DNA of 64,000 bases, taken from assembly GCA_003221035.1 (NCBI GenBank), contig QHUB01000023.1:40417-104416 (forward strand), given 5' to 3'. The notes under the pieces were generated by a model. That model saw only the letters and a list, made by a program, of their open reading frames with translations, had not been told where the DNA came from and searched no databases. The position numbers and the translations under genes are program-made. Each line of letters begins with the position of its first letter. The first letter of the stretch is position 1. Source of the stretch: Gemmatimonadota bacterium. Lineage in GTDB: Bacteria > Gemmatimonadota > Gemmatimonadetes > Gemmatimonadales > GWC2-71-9. Shown here piece after piece: positions 48,705-56,571 of this stretch.

Positions 48705-49577
48705 CTAGACGACGTCGTAGTTTCGGTATTCGAAGAGCCGCGCCCCCGTCAACCGCTCGATCCAATCGGAAATGTACAGCCGTACGTGCTCGAGCTTGAA
48801 TTCCCGCGGCCCGACCACGCGGTCCGGATCGTGCGCGCGCGGCGCAATCCATTCGGCGGCCGCGCGCGGATGCGTTCCCGTGAACGGCTGCAGCAGGGGG
48901 ATCCACTCGAGGTGGTTGTCGGCCTGCAGCTCTTTTTCCAGGCGCTCTTTGGCCCAGGGATAAATCGTCTGCGAGATGGTGCGTTTCTCTTTGATCGCCT
49001 GCGCGGGACGCGCCCAGCCGTAGTGGAACATCTCGGCGTCCGTGGGCCGCGCGCGGATCTTCCGCTCCCCGGGGCCGACGCGAAATCCCTGCGCGCCGTG
49101 GTAGGGCCGGATGTCGCGGCCCCCCCCCAGGCGGATACAGCGCACCTCGCGGCGATACCAGCGCCGATTGGTCGCGATGCAGTCGAAGCCGCCGTAGAAG
49201 TGCAGGTACTTCACGAGCAGGCCTTCCACGCGCTCGTCCCTGTCCCACTCGGCGACTTTTTCCTTGAGCATCTGCGCCCCGCGCTCGTGCAGGACCTCGT
49301 CGGCCTGGATGTAGATGCCCCACGAGCCGCGGCACGCATCCATCGCGCGCTGCGTCTCGGCGGAAATCATTCGATTGCCGATCGAGAAATCCCACACGGC
49401 GTCGAGGATGCGCACGCGCGGGTCGTTGACCGACGCGACGAGGTCGCGCGTCTCGTCGTCCGATTTCCCCACATTCACGACGACTTCATCGCACACCTCG
49501 AGCACCGACCGGATCGCCGGGACTATGGGGAAATCGATTTTGACGGCATTGCGCACCAGGGTAAACGCTGACAGCAC
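48705..49577 (-). CDS. GT2-like glycosyltransferase
   Basis: 290 residues from the GTG at 49577, which follows the exporter gene's stop by 1 bp. The GT-A fold is suggested by SAFTLVRNAVKIDFPIVPAIRSVLEVCDEVVVNVGKSDDETRDLV and GSWGIYIQADEVLHE, with an A/D metal motif. The C-terminal half is Trp/Tyr-rich (MFHYGWARPAQAI). Related proteins sit beside LPS and capsule exporters. The acceptor is unknown; its coupling to the ABC exporter suggests a lipid-linked substrate. Confidence 0.82.
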   Translation of the reverse strand: MLSAFTLVRNAVKIDFPIVPAIRSVLEVCDEVVVNVGKSDDETRDLVASVNDPRVRILDAVWDFSIGNRMISAETQRAMDACRGSWGIYIQADEVLHERGAQMLKEKVAEWDRDERVEGLLVKYLHFYGGFDCIATNRRWYRREVRCIRLGGGRDIRPYHGAQGFRVGPGERKIRARPTDAEMFHYGWARPAQAIKEKRTISQTIYPWAKERLEKELQADNHLEWIPLLQPFTGTHPRAAAEWIAPRAHDPDRVVGPREFKLEHVRLYISDWIERLTGARLFEYRNYDVV

Positions 49578-49578
49578 G

Positions 49579-51393
49579 TCAGCTCCGGAACTGAAGGTTG
49601 TACAGCCGGCGGTACAGCCCGTCCCCGGCGAGCAGATTGGTGTGGCTCCCGTGCTCGACGATCCGACCTTCCGCCAGCACGACGATGAAGTCGGCATGCT
49701 GGACCGTGGCGAGCCGGTGCGCAATCACGAATACCGTGCGGTGCGCCATCAACCGTTCGATCGCCTCCTGCACCAGTCGCTCCGATTCGGTGTCGAGCGC
49801 GCTGGTCGCCTCGTCGAGGATGAGAATCGGTGGATCCCGCAGCAGCGCGCGCGCGATCGCGATGCGCTGGCGTTGTCCGCCGCTGAGTCGGGTGCCGCGC
49901 TCACCCAGCACCGTCGCGTAGCCCTCGGGAAGGCGCATGATGAATTCATCGGCGTTGGCGGCGCGCGCCGCGGCCCGGACCTGCTCGAGCGGAACGTCCT
50001 TCAAGCCGTAGGCGACGTTGGCGAGCACGGTGTCGTTGAGCAGCACCGTCTCCTGCGACACGATGCCCATCAACTTCCGAACCGACGTCCGCGTGTAGTT
50101 GGTGAGCGGGACGCTATCCATCAGGATCGCGCCGCGGGTCGGCTCGTAGAACCGCGGCAACAGGTCGACGAGCGTCGTCTTGCCGGCGCCCGACGGTCCC
50201 ACGATGGCCACGATCTGCCCGCGCTTCACCTCGAGATCGACGTCGCGGAGTACGGGCTCGGACGCCTCGTACTCGAACGACACGCCGCGAAACTCGATGC
50301 GGTCGCTGAACTCGGCCGTCGTCTCGCCGGGCCGGTCGCCTTCGGCCGGCGGCAGGTCGAGGACTTCGAACACCCGCTCCGCCGATGCGGTGGCGGAAGC
50401 CATGACCGTCGGATAATTCGACACTGACTTGATCGGCGACATCAGCCGCAGGCTGACGGCGAGGAAGGTGATCAGGACCGCCGGCTCGAGCGTAGCACCG
50501 GTGCCCAGCGCGAGTCGTGTCCCGACGACCAGGATCAACACAATCATCACGCCGCCGAACACCTCGCTGACGGGGCTCGTAAGACTCGAGTACCGCTGCG
50601 CGCGCAATACGCGCTTGAGATAGCGCTCGGCAAGGACCCGGAAGCGATCCAGCTCGAACGCTTCGGCGACGTAGGCGCGCACCAGCTTGGCCGAGGCGAT
50701 CATCTCGCCGACGTGGCTGGTCACTTCACCCCGCTCAGCCGCCAGCTCGCGGGAACGGCGCCTCAGCCGATTGATCATCGGCCGGATGATGAGCAGCAGC
50801 ACCGGCGCGAGCAGTAGCGACAGCATCGTCAGCTTCACGGACAACCCGAAGAGAATGACGACGTAGACGATGATCACGACGACGTTCTGCAGCAGCGACG
50901 CCAACGCCGCGCTCACCGCCGTTTTCACCTGGTCGGTATCGCTGATGACGCGCGCGATCGTCTGCCCCGCGCGCGTGCGCTGGAAGTAGCCGAGCGGCAG
51001 TCTCTGCAGGTGGTCGAACAGGCGCACGCGGAGATCGCGCACGATGCCCTCTTGAATCGAAACCTGGCCCAGCGCGGACAGATACTGCGTGATGTTCTTG
51101 AGGAACAGCGCGACGAGCAGCACGATGACCACGTTGCGCAGCGCGATCTCGGGCGTACCCGCGCGCAAGAACGGGCCGGCGATCTTGTCCAGCACCGCTT
51201 CGACCTGGGAGCCGCCCTGGCTTGGCAGCGCCGAGTCGCCGAACAGCGTGCGCAAGAACGGGATCAGCAGCACGAACGTGAAGCCGTCCAGCACCGATGA
51301 GACGACCGTCGCGGCGATCGTCCCGGCGAACAGCAGCTTGTAGGGGTGCAGCAGCGACAACAGCCGCGCGCTGCCGCGGCGCGGAGCAGCCAT
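49579..51393 (-). CDS. MsbA-type ABC exporter (fused transmembrane and ATPase domains)
   Basis: 604 residues. Six transmembrane segments are followed by an ATPase domain with VGPSGAGKTTL (Walker A), GTRLSGGQRQRIAIARAL (signature), ILILDEATSALD (Walker B) and the H-loop VIAHRLATV. This is the layout of homodimeric lipid flippases such as MsbA. In this glycan cluster it may move a lipid-linked saccharide or lipid A core. The ATG at 51393 shares one base with the stop of the PorX-like gene; the long open frame upstream is a shadow of that gene. Confidence 0.93.
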   Translation of the reverse strand: MAAPRRGSARLLSLLHPYKLLFAGTIAATVVSSVLDGFTFVLLIPFLRTLFGDSALPSQGGSQVEAVLDKIAGPFLRAGTPEIALRNVVIVLLVALFLKNITQYLSALGQVSIQEGIVRDLRVRLFDHLQRLPLGYFQRTRAGQTIARVISDTDQVKTAVSAALASLLQNVVVIIVYVVILFGLSVKLTMLSLLLAPVLLLIIRPMINRLRRRSRELAAERGEVTSHVGEMIASAKLVRAYVAEAFELDRFRVLAERYLKRVLRAQRYSSLTSPVSEVFGGVMIVLILVVGTRLALGTGATLEPAVLITFLAVSLRLMSPIKSVSNYPTVMASATASAERVFEVLDLPPAEGDRPGETTAEFSDRIEFRGVSFEYEASEPVLRDVDLEVKRGQIVAIVGPSGAGKTTLVDLLPRFYEPTRGAILMDSVPLTNYTRTSVRKLMGIVSQETVLLNDTVLANVAYGLKDVPLEQVRAAARAANADEFIMRLPEGYATVLGERGTRLSGGQRQRIAIARALLRDPPILILDEATSALDTESERLVQEAIERLMAHRTVFVIAHRLATVQHADFIVVLAEGRIVEHGSHTNLLAGDGLYRRLYNLQFRS

Positions 51394-52964
51394 CAGCGGG
51401 AACGGCGCGGCGTGAGCAGCGCGACCGGCAGGATCATCTCCTCCGGCGTCGCGCCCCCGTGCAGAAACGCGCCGCGATAGCGGGCCTGGTACTCGCGCAG
51501 CTTGGTCGGATAGACAAAGAAGCGGTCCCCCGTCGCGAGCAGGAGCCGCACGCCCAGCCCCTTGGCCGGCAGGCCGTACGATTTCAGGTCCTCCACCATG
51601 ATCGCCGCCTCGGGGTCTTCGGCGCGCAGGTCTTCGCCGAACTTGTAGCGCAGGTTCGCCGTTGCATCGCGCTTGGCGAACACGGTCGCCGGCGTCTCGC
51701 AATGGATCGCCCCGTGATCGGTGGTGAGCAGGACCGGCACGTTGCGGCGCTCGGCCTCCTGGAGCGCGGCGAGCACCGGGGAACGCTCGAACCAGGTTCG
51801 CGTCAGACCGCGCAGCGCGTCGGCATCGCGCGCGACTTCGAAGAGGATGGCGTTTTCGGAGCGGCCGTGTGTGAGCTGATCGATGAAGTTGAAGACGAGC
51901 GCCGTCACGCCGGGTTGCGCGAGATGGGCCGGGAGACGCCGCAGCAGGTCCGTGCCGTCGGCCGCCGTAAACAGTTTTTCGTAGCGCACCGGCACCGGCT
52001 GGCCGACCAGCTCCCGGAGCTGCTCGGTGAGCAACTCGGACTCGTGGGCGTTGAGGCTTTCGTCATCGCTGGGCGAGCCCCACCATTCCGGATGTCGCGC
52101 CGCGATCTCCATGGGAAACAGGCCGCTGAAGATCGCGTTGCGCGAGAAGGGCGTCGCCGTCGGCAGAATGCTGTAGTAATGCGATTCCTCGACGTCGAAC
52201 AGCGGCGTGATCAGATCGCGCAGCACTTCCCACTGATCGAGCCGCAGGCAATCGATCAGGATGAACACGACGCGGCCCGTGCGCTGCAGCGCCGGCACCA
52301 GGAATTCGGCGCCCACGTCCACCGAGAGCGGCGGCCGGTCGCGCTCGGGATCGGAGAGCCAGCCGGGATAGTGCCTGGTGATGAATCCCTGGAAGTCCTT
52401 GCGCAGGCTTTGCTGCAGCGCCCGCAGCGCTTCCTGCAGTCCCGGCTCATCCGCGGCGGCGAGTCTCACTTCCCAGCGCGCCAGCTCGGCGATCAGCTCG
52501 CTCCATTCGCGCCAGGCGAGCGTGGTGCCGCGCCGCCCTTCGAGCTCGCGGAAGCGCGTGACGAAGTCGCGCGCGAGCCGCTGCTGGCGAATGCGATCTC
52601 CCTCGAGCAGCCGGGTGACCACGGAGAGCACCTGACGCGGGTGCACCGGCTTCACCAGATAGTCGTCGATCTCGATGCCGATGGCGTCGCGCATCAAGCT
52701 GTCGTCTTCGCTCTGCGTCACCATGACGACGGCCATGGCCGGATCGATCGCGCGGATTTCGGGGATCAGGTCGATGCCGCGCCGGCCCGGCATCTGCTGG
52801 TCGAGCAGCACGACACTGTAGGGTTGGCGGCGCAACATCGCGAGCGCGTCGTCGCCGTGCGCCGCCTGCGCGACGGCAAATCCCTGCTGCTCGAGAAACC
52901 GCCGGTGTGCGGCGAGGCCGTCGATTTCGTCGTCGACCCAGAGAATACTCTTCGGACGCGGCAT
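51393..52964 (-). CDS. PorX-like response regulator with C-terminal PglZ (alkaline phosphatase-fold) domain
   Basis: 523 residues. The receiver domain (residues 1-120) has WVDDEIDG, the phosphorylation site in VVLLDQQMPG and the YLVKPVHP lysine. After a helical linker the PglZ domain carries nucleophile and metal residues: IDCLRLDQWEVLR, ILPTATPFSRNAIFSGL, FNFIDQLTHGRS, LLTTDHGAIHC, LHGGATPEEMILPVALL. In Bacteroidetes PorX controls the type IX secretion system with PorY and can hydrolyse oligonucleotides. No T9SS gene is in the window. It is upstream of the MsbA-type gene on the same strand, with a TTGCCC-17-TAGCTT promoter. Confidence 0.92.
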   Translation of the reverse strand: MPRPKSILWVDDEIDGLAAHRRFLEQQGFAVAQAAHGDDALAMLRRQPYSVVLLDQQMPGRRGIDLIPEIRAIDPAMAVVMVTQSEDDSLMRDAIGIEIDDYLVKPVHPRQVLSVVTRLLEGDRIRQQRLARDFVTRFRELEGRRGTTLAWREWSELIAELARWEVRLAAADEPGLQEALRALQQSLRKDFQGFITRHYPGWLSDPERDRPPLSVDVGAEFLVPALQRTGRVVFILIDCLRLDQWEVLRDLITPLFDVEESHYYSILPTATPFSRNAIFSGLFPMEIAARHPEWWGSPSDDESLNAHESELLTEQLRELVGQPVPVRYEKLFTAADGTDLLRRLPAHLAQPGVTALVFNFIDQLTHGRSENAILFEVARDADALRGLTRTWFERSPVLAALQEAERRNVPVLLTTDHGAIHCETPATVFAKRDATANLRYKFGEDLRAEDPEAAIMVEDLKSYGLPAKGLGVRLLLATGDRFFVYPTKLREYQARYRGAFLHGGATPEEMILPVALLTPRRSR

Positions 52965-52974
52965 CGTGCGAGAC

Positions 52975-53003
52975 AAGCTAGTCCCGCTGGCGAAGCCGGG
53001 CAA
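52975..53003 (-). promoter_or_regulatory. Promoter of PorX-like gene
   Basis: On the minus strand TTGCCC (53003-52998) is followed by 17 bp and TAGCTT (52980-52975), 10 nt before the ATG at 52964. No SD is present. Spacing is identical to that of the kinase promoter at 23304-23332. Confidence 0.5.
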
Positions 53004-53009
53004 CGCGAC

Positions 53010-53015
53010 TACATT
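53010..53015 (+). promoter_or_regulatory. -10 box of GT9/housekeeping operon
   Basis: TACATT ends 6 nt before the GTG at 53022 and there is no SD. It would produce a leaderless mRNA for the heptosyltransferase gene and could drive the downstream plus-strand run. It faces the PorX promoter. Confidence 0.4.
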
Positions 53016-53021
53016 GCCCGC

Positions 53022-54011
53022 GTGTTGCGCATTCTCTGCGTCCGGTTCAGCTCCATCGGCGACGTCCTCCTCACTACTCCTCTCGTGCGCGCGCTGCACC
53101 GGCGTCATCCCGATGCCGAGTTGTATTACGTCACCAAGCGCGCGCTGGCGCCGCTCGTGGTCGAGAACCCGCACCTCACGCGCGTCATCGAGCTCGACCC
53201 CGCAGAACGCATCACCGACCTCGCGCGCCGCCTGCGGTCGCTCGGCGCCACGCATGGTCTGGACCTGCACGGCAGCATGCGCAGCCTGGCATTGCGCTGG
53301 CTCGTGCCCTGCCGCTGGTCGGGCTATTCCAAGCGCCGGCTGGCGCGAACGACGTTGATCGCCACGAAGATCGACATGTACGGCCGGCATGTGCCCGTCC
53401 CCGAGCGCTACTTCGAGGCGGCGCGAGCGCTGGACGTCACGCCGGACGGCGGTCCGCCCGAATTTTTTCTGGCGCCCGCCTCACGCGCGCACATGAAGTA
53501 CTGGCTTGCCGAGGTCGGAATCGCGGACAAACCGTTCGCCGTGATCGCCCCCGGCGCTGCACACGCCACCAAGCGCTGGCCCGTTGCGCACTGGCAAGCG
53601 CTCACGGCTCGCCTCGAGCAGCTCGGGTACAGCGTCGTCGCGGTCGGTGGTCCCGCGGACCGCGAGCTCGCAAGAACACTCGGCGGACGCGTCATCAACG
53701 TGGCGGGCGAATTGACGCTGCAGGAAACGGGCGCATGTCTCGCGCGCGCCGCCGTCGTCGTATCGGGCGACACCGGGGTGATGCACATGGCGACCGGCGT
53801 GGGCACGCACGTGGTCGCGCTGTTCGGCCCAACCGTCGAGCCGTTCGGCTTCTTCCCCTACACCACCCGTGCCACCGTGCTCGAGCGCGACATGGACTGC
53901 CGGCCCTGTTCCGCGATGGGAACGGCGCGGTGCCCGCTGGGCCATCATCGCTGTCTCGAGGAGATTCTTCCCGACGAGGTGGCGGCCGCAGTGCAACGCC
54001 TGGTCGCATGA
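53022..54011 (+). CDS. GT9 family (heptosyltransferase-like) glycosyltransferase
   Basis: 329 residues from GTG 53022 (a TTG follows). N-terminus LRILCVRFSSIGDVLLTTPLVRALHRRHPDAELYYVT is the classic WaaF/WaaC start; later VIAPGAAHATKRWPVAHWQAL, VVSGDTGVMHMATGVGTHVVALFGPT and a CRPCS...CPLGHHRCLE tail match lipopolysaccharide heptosyltransferase II. It transfers L-glycero-D-manno-heptose or a related sugar to the LPS inner core in the cytoplasm. This supports a Gram-negative cell with LPS or LOS. The next gene overlaps as ATGA. Confidence 0.93.
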   Translation: MLRILCVRFSSIGDVLLTTPLVRALHRRHPDAELYYVTKRALAPLVVENPHLTRVIELDPAERITDLARRLRSLGATHGLDLHGSMRSLALRWLVPCRWSGYSKRRLARTTLIATKIDMYGRHVPVPERYFEAARALDVTPDGGPPEFFLAPASRAHMKYWLAEVGIADKPFAVIAPGAAHATKRWPVAHWQALTARLEQLGYSVVAVGGPADRELARTLGGRVINVAGELTLQETGACLARAAVVVSGDTGVMHMATGVGTHVVALFGPTVEPFGFFPYTTRATVLERDMDCRPCSAMGTARCPLGHHRCLEEILPDEVAAAVQRLVA

Positions 54012-54379
54012 CGACGACGCCGGCCGAAGGGCGCCTCGTCACGCTGATGGCGGAGTCGGCGCGGGGGCCGCGGCGCGAAGGCCTGTTCGCTCTGTGGCTG
54101 ATGGTCCGGGCCGCCGAGGCGCTGCTGCCGCCGGCGCCGGTCAGCGCAAAGAATCACCGCCGCCGGCTCCAGGCACTGGAAACCCGGCTCGGCAGCCTGG
54201 CGCTGCCCGCGCCGCTCAAGCGGGCCCTGGCCGCGGCGCGCCAGCACCTCGAGAGCGCGACGCCGGACTCCGCCGCCCTGGTGCTCAGCCAGCTCACCGC
54301 GCCGGCGCGCGAGGTGCTTGGCGCCGAGGCGGCGGACGCGGTCAGTGTTGCCGCGCGCGGCGCCAAATTGCATCTATAG
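54008..54379 (+). CDS. Unknown helical protein, 123 aa
   Basis: I recognise no family. The protein is rich in Ala, Arg and Leu with heptad-like hydrophobic spacing (LFALWLMVRAAEALL, HRRRLQALETRLGSLALP, LKRALAAARQHLES), predicted all-alpha, without signal or membrane segment. Start ATG overlaps the GT9 stop (ATGA), and the stop is 3 bp before the DnaB-C-like gene. The tight coupling to the ATPase gene suggests a partner protein, but this is unproven. Confidence 0.6.
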   Translation: MTTTPAEGRLVTLMAESARGPRREGLFALWLMVRAAEALLPPAPVSAKNHRRRLQALETRLGSLALPAPLKRALAAARQHLESATPDSAALVLSQLTAPAREVLGAEAADAVSVAARGAKLHL

Positions 54380-54382
54380 ACC

Positions 54383-55255
54383 ATGCCTTCCCCAGCACGC
54401 CGCTTCGAAAAACGCCCCTCCCTGGACAACCTCGTCGAGCGCGTCGACGCCCAGCGTCCCGGCGAAGTCACCGGCGATACCATCCCCACCGGCTTCGGCT
54501 CGCTCGACAAGCTGCTCGGCGGCGGATTCCGCCGGCGCGATCTGATCCTGCTCGGCGGCGACATCGGCAGCGGGAAGTCCGCGCTCGCGCTCGGCATCGC
54601 GCTCCGCGTCGCGCAGCAAACCTTGGGCGTGGCGTACCTGTCCGCGGAAATGAATGAAGAGCGCCTGATGGAACGCGCGCTCGCGATCGAGGGCAAAGTG
54701 GCCGTCGACGAGATCCGCGCCGCCAAGCTGAGCGACCAGACGCGAGCGGGCATTGGCGGCGCCGCGGTGCGGCTGCGCGGCCTGCCGCTCTCGTTCTTGC
54801 CGCTCTCCGGCGAGGATTTCGAAACGGCGTTCGAGAAGCTCGATGCGCTCCGTCAGGTGGGGCTCGTGGTCGTGGATTACTTGCAGCTCGTCCCGCCACC
54901 GAAGGCGCGCACCACGCAGGACGAAGATACCGCGCTCGTGCTGCGCCATTTGAAGGCGCTGGCGCTGGAGCGCGAGGTGTCACTGCTGGTGGTCGCGCAG
55001 CTACCCGGCTTCCAAACGGGACGCGACGCGAAACGACCCACCCTCGACGACTACGGAGTGATGGGCGCGCCGAAGCAGCACGCCGACGTCATCCTGTCGA
55101 TCTTTCGCGAGGAGATGTACAACCCGGGCGGCGGCGTGGATGGGGCGACCGAGCTGATTGTCGCCAAGAACCGCAATGGACCGACCGGCTTCGTCGATCT
55201 CTATTTTTATCGGCGCTGGATGCGGTTCGAGGACATGCTCGACCCGGATAGATGA
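54383..55255 (+). CDS. DnaB helicase C-terminal-domain-like ATPase
   Basis: 290 residues, only the RecA-like half of a replicative helicase. IPTGFGSLDKLLGGGFRRRDLILLGGDIGSGKSALALGIA contains Walker A (GGDIGSGKSA). GLVVVDYLQLVPPP is Walker B, and VSLLVVAQL and LIVAKNRNGPTGFVDLYF are DnaB motifs 3 and 4. The N-terminal DnaB domain that binds primase and stabilises the hexamer is missing; only about 30 residues precede the fold. It may be a KaiC/RadA-like DNA-linked ATPase. The main replicative DnaB should be elsewhere. Confidence 0.85.
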   Translation: MPSPARRFEKRPSLDNLVERVDAQRPGEVTGDTIPTGFGSLDKLLGGGFRRRDLILLGGDIGSGKSALALGIALRVAQQTLGVAYLSAEMNEERLMERALAIEGKVAVDEIRAAKLSDQTRAGIGGAAVRLRGLPLSFLPLSGEDFETAFEKLDALRQVGLVVVDYLQLVPPPKARTTQDEDTALVLRHLKALALEREVSLLVVAQLPGFQTGRDAKRPTLDDYGVMGAPKQHADVILSIFREEMYNPGGGVDGATELIVAKNRNGPTGFVDLYFYRRWMRFEDMLDPDR

Positions 55256-55263
55256 TGTAACTT

Positions 55264-55294
55264 CGGAGTCAGGAGCCGGGAGCTAGGAGTCGGA
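55264..55294. repeat. GGAGTCAGGAGCCGGGAG element upstream of yebC, doubling as ribosome binding site
   Basis: Four imperfect GGAG-containing units (GGAGTC, GGAGCC, GGAGCT, GGAGTC) fill the 40-bp gap before yebC. The last AGGAG (55285-55289) is 6 nt from the ATG at 55296, ideal for ribosome binding, so the repeat supplies the SD. A related triple unit is inside the gene at 13277-13299. Confidence 0.65.
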
Positions 55295-55295
55295 A

Positions 55296-56042
55296 ATGGC
55301 TGGTCATAGTAAATGGAAGCAGATCAAGAGAAAGAAGGCGGTCACCGATCAGAAGCGCGGTGCCATGTTCACGCGTCTGATTCGCGAAATCACGATCGCC
55401 GCCAAGGCGGGTGGCGGCGATCCGGGCGGCAACGCGCGTTTGCGCACGGCCATCGACGCCGCTAAAGCCGAGAACATGCCGGCCGACAACATCGACCGCG
55501 CGATCAAAAAGGGCACCGGCGAGCTGGAAGGCGTGACGTACGAAGAAGTCACGTACGAGGGCTACGGGCCTGGGGGCGCGGCGCTCCTCATTCAAGCTAC
55601 GACGGACAACCCCAACCGAACCGTCGCCGAGATCCGCAACGTGTTCCAGCGCCACGGCGCCAACCTTGCCGCCACCAACGCCGTCGCGTGGATGTTCGAC
55701 CGCAAGGGTCAGATCGTGATGGACGCGAAGGCCAACGAGGACGCGGCGATGGAAGTGGCGCTCGATGCCGGCGCGGAGGACATGGAGAAAGAGGGCGACA
55801 TCTATCTGATCACGACGCCGCCCACGCAGCTCCACGCGATCGACCAGGCGCTGCGGGCCAAGAAACTCCCGGTGCAGAGCGCCGAGATCGCGATGGTTCC
55901 GAAGAACACCGTGAAAGTGGACGGGGGCGACGCGAGGCGGCTGTTGCACCTCGTGGAAGCGCTCGAAGAAATGGACGACGTCGCGAAGGTCTTTTCCAAC
56001 TTCGACATCGACGCCGAGGCGATGGCGGCGGTGACGGGATGA
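55296..56042 (+). CDS. YebC/PmpR family protein
   Basis: 248 residues. MAGHSKWKQIKRKKAVTDQKRG is the invariant family start, followed by TRLIREITIAAKAGGGDPGGNARLRTAIDAAKAENMP and YEGYGPGGAALLIQATTDNPNRTVAEIRNVF. The family includes transcription regulators (PmpR) and, more recently, a YebC translation factor that relieves ribosome stalls. It lies directly upstream of ruvC, the classic yebC-ruvC order. Confidence 0.97.
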   Translation: MAGHSKWKQIKRKKAVTDQKRGAMFTRLIREITIAAKAGGGDPGGNARLRTAIDAAKAENMPADNIDRAIKKGTGELEGVTYEEVTYEGYGPGGAALLIQATTDNPNRTVAEIRNVFQRHGANLAATNAVAWMFDRKGQIVMDAKANEDAAMEVALDAGAEDMEKEGDIYLITTPPTQLHAIDQALRAKKLPVQSAEIAMVPKNTVKVDGGDARRLLHLVEALEEMDDVAKVFSNFDIDAEAMAAVTG

Positions 56043-56043
56043 C

Positions 56044-56571
56044 GTGAGGGTCCTGGGCGTCGATCCCGGTACCCAGGTCACCGGCTACGGGGTGATCGAA
56101 ACCGGGAATGGGAATGGATCTCCCGGGTTGGGCCGTCTCATCGAATGCGGTGTCTTTCGCTTTGCGCGAACCAATTCCCTGCCGCACCGGCTTGCCGAGC
56201 TGCACCAGGCGATCGCTACCCTCATCGAACGCCATCAGCCGTCCGTGCTCGCGCTCGAGGACGCTTTCTATCAGAAGAACGTGCGCACGACGCTCGTGCT
56301 CGGTCACGCGCGCGGCGTCATTCTGCTGGCCGCGCAGCAAGCGGAGCTCGATATCGCACAGTACGCGCCGGCCATGATCAAGAAGACGGTCGCCGGAACC
56401 GGAGGAGCCAGAAAGAATCAGGTGGGGGCAATGGTGGCGCACCTGCTGCGGCTCAAAACCGCACCACAACCGTCGGATGCCGCCGACGGAGTTGCTGCGG
56501 CGTTGACGTTTATCCTGCGGGGAATAGGTGTAGGGCCGCAGCATGCTGCGCCCCTGCGGCGGGCGACATGA
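56044..56571 (+). CDS. ruvC: Crossover junction endodeoxyribonuclease RuvC
   Basis: 175 residues from the GTG at 56044, one base after the yebC stop. Catalytic acids are all present: D7 (VLGVDPGT), E72 (ALEDAFYQKN), D145 and D148 (SDAADGVAAALT). It cuts Holliday junctions after RuvAB migration. The last residues (GVGPQHAAPLRRAT) are encoded by a GCAGCATGCTGC palindrome that has replaced or extended the normal C-terminus, as in the unrelated Gfo/Idh/MocA protein. The stop overlaps the ruvA start (ATGA). Confidence 0.97.
   Translation: MRVLGVDPGTQVTGYGVIETGNGNGSPGLGRLIECGVFRFARTNSLPHRLAELHQAIATLIERHQPSVLALEDAFYQKNVRTTLVLGHARGVILLAAQQAELDIAQYAPAMIKKTVAGTGGARKNQVGAMVAHLLRLKTAPQPSDAADGVAAALTFILRGIGVGPQHAAPLRRAT
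56530..56556. repeat. GCAGCATGCTGC palindromic element, copy 3
   Basis: GTAGGGC...GCCCCTGC arms around the same 12-bp core as at 31964 and 33341, in frame at the 3' end of ruvC and giving VGPQHAAPL. Confidence 0.85.
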
